In this document: positions 12,201 to 21,200 of the stretch, piece after piece
Layout: each line of letters starts with the position of its first letter
Position numbering within the stretch: the stretch's first letter is position 1
Origin: Siphonodentalium dalli
Lineage: Eukaryota > Mollusca > Scaphopoda > Gadilida > Siphonodentaliidae
Length of the DNA: 64,000 nucleotides
Assembly: GCA_032622095.1 (NCBI GenBank)
Contig: CP136067.1
Location: 53,049,899-53,113,898, forward strand
Reading direction: 5' to 3'
Made by a program: the position numbers and the translations under genes
The notes under the pieces: generated by a model
The model's database searches: none
The model's input: the letters and a program-made list of their open reading frames with translations, nothing else
What the model was told of the DNA's origin: nothing

Positions 12201-15200
12201 TTTGCCAAATCGTGGCAAGTTAGATACCCGTAGTAGACCATAACTTGGCTTCAATGAAGCAAGAATTGGATGACGTCGCGACTTTAGATGACAGAAACGG
12301 CGATTGATAATACTACGAGATAACTTGTAGCCGGCAATGGCGGAAGGAATTTGGGTATTCCCACCAGCAGTGCCAACTACGAGTTATCTCGTAGACACAA
12401 TTGGACGCGTTTGAGCAACAAATATGAAGTAGAATGTAACCCAAACAAGTTATTTTGGTGGTCAGCATATTTATGGAGGTGTGTGTGTCCTTGTGGTGGT
12501 TATATAGCTTGTTGTATAGTTATATTATGGCTGATGCATGCTGGAGCAAATTACTTATATGAGCATGCATGGCTACAGACGGTGAATCAGACGTGGAATC
12601 GGGTGAACTTGTTTCCTGAGAGGATGAGTTTATTTAATCCATGACTACGAGCATGCATATTTACGAGCATGCATCTTCTGTTGTTTCGGGCATTGTAAGT
12701 TATCTCCCATATAGCTTGATTTAGGCCTATGCTAGGGTTCCAAAGTACAGCCAGAAATAATAGTGTAGGAAGATTTGTCAGCACAAAATTAAAGCAACGA
12801 TGCAACAGTAGCCAAATAGATCCCTGTACATTCAATTTCAGGAGTGTGCTACATGTAACGATTCCATATAATCCATCCGTCTGGAAATAAGTTACCCTTA
12901 CCCCAAACCTCTATGCTACACAAAACCATTTATCCGTACATACATGTGGAACAGTTCGATGAACTGCATGACGTCTAGAGTACGGTAATTGTTATGCTTT
13001 CCATTGTCCAACACGTTCGGAAGAGGGTACAATGTAGCTTTGGGGAATAATTGTTCCGCTTTACTTGAATTATAAATAAATGCACAGTGTATTCCAAAAA
13101 CAACTGCTGTGTTCCCTAATAATGAGATAATGGTAGCATCAACATGCGTAACGTCATGGATTATCCGCTTGTCTTGTATTGGAATACGTCCATCGCACAT
13201 GCGTGCGAGGGAACATATTTGGCAGGCCTGTGTGACGTGTGGGTGGTTGTGCGAAGTTTCAATGTGTTGAAACACAACGATGTAACCATCATTCCTCGAA
13301 ACTGCCTTCGCATGTTTGTACATTGTGAATATCCACCCCCCCCCCCCCCCTGACTGTGTTTGCAAGCGTGCATGCACATTATCAGTCTATTGAATACCAA
13401 AAACCCAGTACAATTGCCCACACACGACTGCCTGTGGTCACTCAGTGAGACAGTGTCAGCTGTATTCACTCACAACTGGATCATTTTGAGTAGAATATAT
13501 GTGCTCACCTCTGTTGAACAATACAAGGAGAGCCACACTATTTATTTGATAAAATCACTGTTCTGATGTCCCGATGTGGATTTTCGTGGTGCATCGACCT
13601 ATTCCACTGCTTCCGTTTGTCAGTTACACGACATGGAAACCACTACGAGATAACTCGTAGTGGAAACCTGCGAAGGTTACGTACTACGAGATAACTCGTA
13701 GTGGCACTCAACGTGTTAAAAGATCATTCACATCTCATCTAATATGACAGATGCAAGGATGGGCGTATTTTAACACTCTAATAACTCAACTTGAGCAGGT
13801 TCCTGAAGGATTTAGTCATGCAAAGAGCAAAACCAAGATGTCAGCGGCAGGTATTTAATTGGATCAAATAAAATAGCTCCCATCTGGAGGTGATCCTAAA
13901 CATGCCTGTATTAACACTTTCATAAACATTTCTCAAATAATTGTAGGCTGCAGGGTGTACCATTGGTATAAAAACGTGAAATCCAAGATGGCCACTGGCG
14001 AACATGTTATTTGACAAAATTCTATAATTCCCATCTAGAGGCCACCCCGAAGATCCATATAAAGTTTGGTAACAATCAGATGAGAGTGTGTGCTGAAGGA
14101 TTTAGTCATTCAAAGAACAAAAATCCATTTTCAGAGTAAGTCCAATTACTCAATAAGGGCTGTATCTTTGGAAAATATCGATGGACAAAAACCCACTGTT
14201 TGTGAATACTCTCTCCCTCATTTTGGTTCATCAACATACCGAAGATAATTAAAACCCAATTGAAGATGACAAAGATATAAAGATTCCAAGAACGGATTAT
14301 TCGACGGACGGATAGAGCCCATTCCTATATCAACTGCCAAACTTTGTTCGCGGGAGATAACAAGCCCCTGTGCCTAGAGATGAGGTGTGCATTGAAAGAC
14401 TTACCTTTAGGACTTGTTGTAAGCAGAGATACCAGAGAGGTATGGACCAGGCTCAATTCTGTGTTATCATTACATTGGAGTAACTGTATCATTGCTTCGG
14501 CAATCTTCGGAACATGCACAGGTAAATCTTTAACCATACTTGGCAAATCTTTAATAGCCTGCTTCCTGATCTGTGAAAACAATTGATATGACCTGATTCA
14601 ATAGTTTATTCCACGCTCATTGGTGTGAGACACATGTTTTCAATGGAATCCAACCATTGAATACATATTCTTGTATACTCCAAGTGGAATACAAGCCGGA
14701 ACTACTTTGGTTTAAACAGTATTTATTCCATGAATACAACAAAAATTACAATACAACAGAATATAACATCATGGACAGGATTCGACATCAAGGGTGTGTG
14801 CTTATGTGAGTCGTTTCCGGGAATCAGTTTTATCCACCCCACCCAGCGAGAGAGCGAATGTCTGAGTTATATAATATTTTGTCGTATGATATACTATCCT
14901 TAATCAAGATTTTACTGTCGTTCCATGTAGCCGATTATTACTCTCGCGAGGTGCCAGGAGGTGGGGTGGGTATATGTACGTCAGGTAATGGCATTGTGTA
15001 ATTGTGTATAGGCATGAAGAACAAATTAATGTTTATAGATAATGATGGTGTATCTCTTCCCTATGTTTCTGTATATATACAGATATGTACATGTAGAATA
15101 AACTACGTGTCGCAAAAGCGTCCAACATATTTCTTTTCACTGGCACTTCTTTCCACTTCATTTCATTAACGTGTTATTATATATGGTATATATATTAAAT

Positions 15201-18200
15201 AGATATATAAGTGAGATATAAGAGGGTCTTTTGAGTCTATTTTAAAGGAAATAATAATAACGCATCATGTTCGAAATGCTGCTGACAATGTTGATGGGAA
15301 GAGATAGATCATCAGTAATGGTAATATGGTATAAGTCTAAGTTAAGGATAGGAAAGAAAAGAAGTGAGCTTAGAGTAGTAGATTGGGTTATGTCAGATAG
15401 GGTTTAGGGGTTTTAGAATGATTTTTTAGTGTTTTTAAATGACTCAGTGACCTCGTACCAACAGACTGTACGGCATTGATACTCGCGCGAATTATTGCTA
15501 AGTATTCATTCGTTCTTTTAAGTCTGACATTGTTATGTCATGTAACATGGCGATATACAGGCTTAGTTGGCGAAACGCTTTGTACTGGAGATGTATTTCT
15601 GTACTTCTCTGAAAATGTTTGCGTTGGTTTTGGGTGTTAATTCGGGGCATCCATAAAGAAGCTTATGCGTTGTCAGATTGTAGATATCATTTAGTGACTG
15701 GAGAAGTGAGTTTCTTTCAGATGTATATCTATTACAATTCATTAGGTAATGGTCGTTGTCCTCTAATTGTCCACATAAACAATATGGGTGATCGGCGATG
15801 AAATTTGTGTATTTGTGATAATTTAAATCACTGCAGTTGAGTCTGAGGCGGGCGTGGATAATTTGTGTTTTCCTGGTAATAGCTTCATAGTAATGTCGGG
15901 GTACTCCCTCTCTAGTACAGTTTATGGACTTTGTGAATGATGCAAGGGACTCGTAATTTGTTGTGTTCGGGTCGAGTTTATTCCAGAGGTCTATTGTTGA
16001 GGGGATGAAAGATTTTTTGAAGGAAGTCGAATCGAACTTCGGGGCTCTGAGGGAATTAGCCTGTCAGGTGTTAACATTTGTTATTTCAACGTTTGTTGGG
16101 GTTATTAGATTTTGCAGATAAGGTGGGGCTTTGCCGGACATCATTTTGTAAAAGAGACGGAGCTTGAAACGTTTCCGCCGTACGGCGAGGAGTTCCCATC
16201 CGGTTTCCGCGAGGAGAGATTTGTTACCGGCAGATCGGGTTGCACCTGTTACTATTGTACCTTTTCTATGTCATCGCTTTCCTCTTTGGTACAACCATCC
16301 CAAACAACACAAGCGTATTCTAATACAGTGCGCACCAGGGTAAAGTAGCATCTTTCTAATGATGCTCTATCCAACGAGAAACGATGTTTTCTGATGAGGG
16401 CTATTCTTTTTTAATAAATTATCTATGTGTGGCTTCCATTTTCCGTCGCTACTTAAAACGACCCCAAGATGCGTATGCAGTTTTGCTTCCGTGATGGGTT
16501 CATTATTCATATAAAGGGTTGGGTGGTCGATCAGATTTCTCTTCCTAGTGCAAGTTAACGCTTCAGTTTTTGAGACATTAAATTTTACGAGCCATTTGTT
16601 TGACCAGGATTCAAGTCGTTTAACTACTTTGAGTTGAAGTTGTTTCCAAAGAGCAATGACGTACATAAAACTAACAATCAACTTCAGGTGATGCACCGAT
16701 AATTTCCAGGTTTTCATCATCAGACTTAAATCACTATAAAGGTAGTTATAGTATCAATGGTAGTCACAATCATAGATGGAACTTACCTGACACAACGGTA
16801 TAATCACAGAACACATCACTATAAAGGTAGTTATAGTATCAATGGTAGTCACAATCATAGATGGAACTTACCTGACACAAGGGTATAATCACAGAACACA
16901 TCACTATAAAGGTAGTTATAGTATCAATGGTAGTCACAATCATAGATGGAACTTACCTGACACAAGGGTATAATCACAGAACACATCTTTTATTGAACTT
17001 GTTGCAGCTATACTTAAAGTAATTGACCACCTCTATTGTGGTGTCGCCCAAGTAATACTGCAAGGTATTAATTATACCGCAGTATCCTCCAACACTGCAG
17101 CAAGGTTAACACTGCGTGTACCGTGGCTACACCACAATGCATGCGGTCACGGTACGCAGGCAGAATTAGCGCTGGACGCAAATTTTCTCTTGCCAAAATT
17201 TTGTCAAATGAAATAATTTTTTTGCCTAATTTCAAAAATATTTGCCAAATTTAATTGGGGGAAATTGAAGAAAATTCTTTCTTTTTTGTACGTTATATAA
17301 TGTAAAACCAAACCATATCTGATGATCATTGCCTGAATTACAAGCTGACATGTTTGTACAGACAAAATTCTCAAATTTTCAATTTAAACAAGCGCAGTAG
17401 CTCTGGTAAATATAAATAGATGAAACCTCTGGTAAGATGGTCATTTCACCATACCAAAGCACAACGGAATCATAAGATCCTTGCCATGTTACAAGTTGAA
17501 ATGTTCTTTCAAACACAAAATCCCACAAATTTCCCAGTCTAACAAGGGCCGTAACTCTGGTAAAATTAATGGACGAAACCTGTATATGTAGGTATCCTTT
17601 CCCACAACCTGTGCCATCACCATGCCAAAAGACAAAACAATTCGGTAATTAACACCTTAGTTACAAGCTGAAATTCTCATATGGATGGCTAGACAGATGA
17701 TGGACAGACAGACCCAGGAAAAGATCCAGGGCTATTTTGATACATGTTACAGGTTTGGGCACCCAAACTCCAGAAGCCCGAATGTCCCCAAATTCCTAGT
17801 GGATACTCGATAGTATTTATTCAATATGAAATTTCTAAATTATCAAGAAATTTTTTAACAAGCAGTCGCAGACGGCGGTAACCCCTGCCGAAATGTGCAG
17901 TTGGGGAAGTGCATTCTCAATAACATTTGCGTTCTCAGTATGTGCTAAACAAGAGGTGGGATTTTTTCAAAAAGCCTGGCTTGTGAACTCATTTTAGGTA
18001 CTTGGTCATGGGAATGAATATACCAATAAACAAAGTCCAATAACTAGTGTTGAAATGACTAATCGATTAGTCGAAATCGACGCGATTATTAAATTAATCG
18101 ATCCCGAAATATGCTAGTCGACTAGTCGAGAAAAAGCACTACCTAAGTGCTATCATGACAGCAGTGCCATTGCATGGCAATATTATCATGTAATCTGTAA

Positions 18201-21200
18201 CAGTTAATACATATTAACTTCTTAGAGCTTATTGCATTGTTCCTTTAACGATGCCACTGCCAGTCATGCACGAGCGGTGAACTCCATGACCTGAACTGAA
18301 CCCAATGTATGCACATGTACCGGTATGCGTAGTTTCTTTAATGTTGATCATCAAAGACACGAAGTGTCGCTGCCGACCGAACACTGTCTAGTTCAATGGG
18401 ACGCAATTGACCAGTGATAACTTCTAGAGTAATGATGCAACAAAATGGCTTCAATGGTATACAAAACATAATTCGCGACATGTCAAGCTGGTAAAGTCAA
18501 CTCAGTAACTGAATAGATCCTAGATCATTCTAATACCCATACCCCCCCCCCCCCCCCCCCGCGACATGAGGCGCCAATTCAGAGAGACAATAGAACACAC
18601 CAGACATCTCGTTAGCGAGACTTACTAACGAGACTTGCCTATTTATTTCCTGGTTACCGGCGACAATTTTGTTTATATAAAATGTTTTATTACCTGCATT
18701 CCCCAAACCATGAGATTATATGGAGGTTGCAGGAGAGCCGGGTTTAAGACATCAAATTGGGAGACTTACGGGCAAAACGGGAGATTATATAGTTCACGTG
18801 CTTTCTGTTTTAACGTTCTGAAACGAAGAGTTGGATACTCAAAACTGCGATGCCACATGGCTTTTTTTATACGTCTTATGGGCATAAAAACGGGAACTCT
18901 TAGAAGGGGTCCGACTAGTCGACTAGTAGTCGATTACCTCTGGCGACTAGTCGATTCCTTAAAAACGCTAATCGTTTCAACACTACCAATAACTCTGCTG
19001 AAAATATCCGGCCGGACCTGGTTTGCGAACTCGTTCTAGATACTGGTCATGTGAACTCATATACCAAAAATCTTTGAAATCCGTTGACAGTTGTGCAAAC
19101 GAGCCATGTGACGTCGTCCATTTGCACACAAAAAAATACACAAAGTCCAATAACTCCGCTGAAAATATCCGGCCGGACCTGGTTTGTGAACTTGTTCTAG
19201 ATACTGGTCATATGAACTCATATACCAAAAATCTTTGAAATCCATTCACATTTGTGGAAATGAGCCCTGTGACGTCGTCTATTTTATTTTACTATTTGGT
19301 AAATTCGACAAAAATAATAAACAAAGTCCAATAACTCCGGCAAAAATATCCGGCCAGACCTGGCTTGCGAACTCATTCTAGGTAATGGTCAGGTAAACTC
19401 ATATATCAAATATCTTTGAAATCCGTTGAGATTTGTGGAATGAGCCCTGTGACGTCGTCTATTTGCTATTTGGTAAATTCGACAAAAATAATAAACAAAG
19501 TCCAATAACTCCGGTAAAAATATCTGGCCAGACCTGGCTTGCGAACTCATTCTAGGTAATGGTCAGGTGAACTCATATACCACAAATCTTGAAATCCATT
19601 TACATTTGTTCAAGTCATTACTCTTACAAATTCGGGACGGACGCACGGAACTCATTACTATATCCCCTGCAAATTTTAAATTTGGCGGGGGATAATAATT
19701 CAACAGCAAACAATGTTAATCCTCAATATGCAGTTGATATAAGCCTTTATTTGTACAATCAAGTGTCCAGTGAGAAATAGTTTACCATCCCAATTTATAT
19801 GGGGACATCCTCATATGCAGAAAATGTGTCCCCAAAAATATTTCTGAATTATTACCCAGCTCTATGCCCCGAACCTCCTACAGGGGCATAATTAATCATG
19901 GCCTCAGATTATCATAAAACAATAAATCAGTAACTTGTCAGAACTGACGTAATTACATTCATTAAATGACACCTCTATTTAAAGAAAGTGGATTAGCTGT
20001 GAAAACATAGATCACCATCATGCATAGAATCGGAGTGTAACTTTCCATTTGATAGAAGTGCTAACTTTCACCAACCTATATAAGCAACTAAAATATAACT
20101 GTGGGGTCTTTTGTGGACACGGACCGTTTTGATTGACCAATTTATTAATGTCACTAAATCAGGCCCCAAAGTATGATGCTAGTCATTTGCAGAATGAGGT
20201 CCCCAGAGGGTGAATTTAGTGATCCTACAGCACAGCGGGCTAGTATCACTAAATTCACTTTCTGGGGACCTCATTCAGCTAAGGCCTCATCCTCTCTGGA
20301 AGTATCTTTATTATCAAATTAACAAGTTTTTTAGTCTCTTTAGACACTTCTTTAGAAAATTTCTTTTACTTTTTTAGTTTCTCCGTATCCCCAAATTGGC
20401 AGACGACATAATGCATATTCAGGTGTCCAATGGGTCCACATCACAACCTTCACAATCTGGGAACTGAAATCAGTGTCAAGGTCTCCCATAGCAGATGAGG
20501 TCATGCAGAATGATGTTCCCAGAGGATGAATTTAGTGATGCTAAGTTGCTAACCCACAGTGCGGGGGTAACGCCACTAAATTCACCCTCTGGGAACTGAT
20601 TCTACAAATGACTAGCACTATTTTGAGGCCTCAAATAAATAGTTTCTATCTTATTGTGAAATTGAATACTCTCTTGCCAAATATTCTGCCAAATGAAACT
20701 GTTTTTTGCCGAATGTAAATTGTTTTTGCATTCAGCAAAAAATGAGAGAGAAGTACAGTAACCCACAGAACGTTAGCAGCGCACAGAATTGTTCACCCAT
20801 CCAAGAGCAAGACTAACCAAGTAGTGATGTTCCGATAATCGGAATCGGAATCGACCGATAATAGCCCATCGGATATTAATCGTACCTCGCAGTTGAACAT
20901 CGGCTATTACCGATTATCAAAACAAATAAACACGTTATAGTATCTAAGCGCAATATGCACGCTTTAATAAATGTACGCAATACAACTGTAGTATTGAATT
21001 TAAACGCAGTTGTAACAGCCTAAAAAGAAGCCATTGACATCATCCAAACAGTCTGATATGACTATATATTATAATCGTGGCAATACGCATGCCCGACATC
21101 CCGTGTAATCATTCGGCAAACCTCGTCAGATTCTGTCACCGTTTCAGACTCCGCGTCAATACAATACCATGATTGGTTCGAACTATATCACAATATATTT

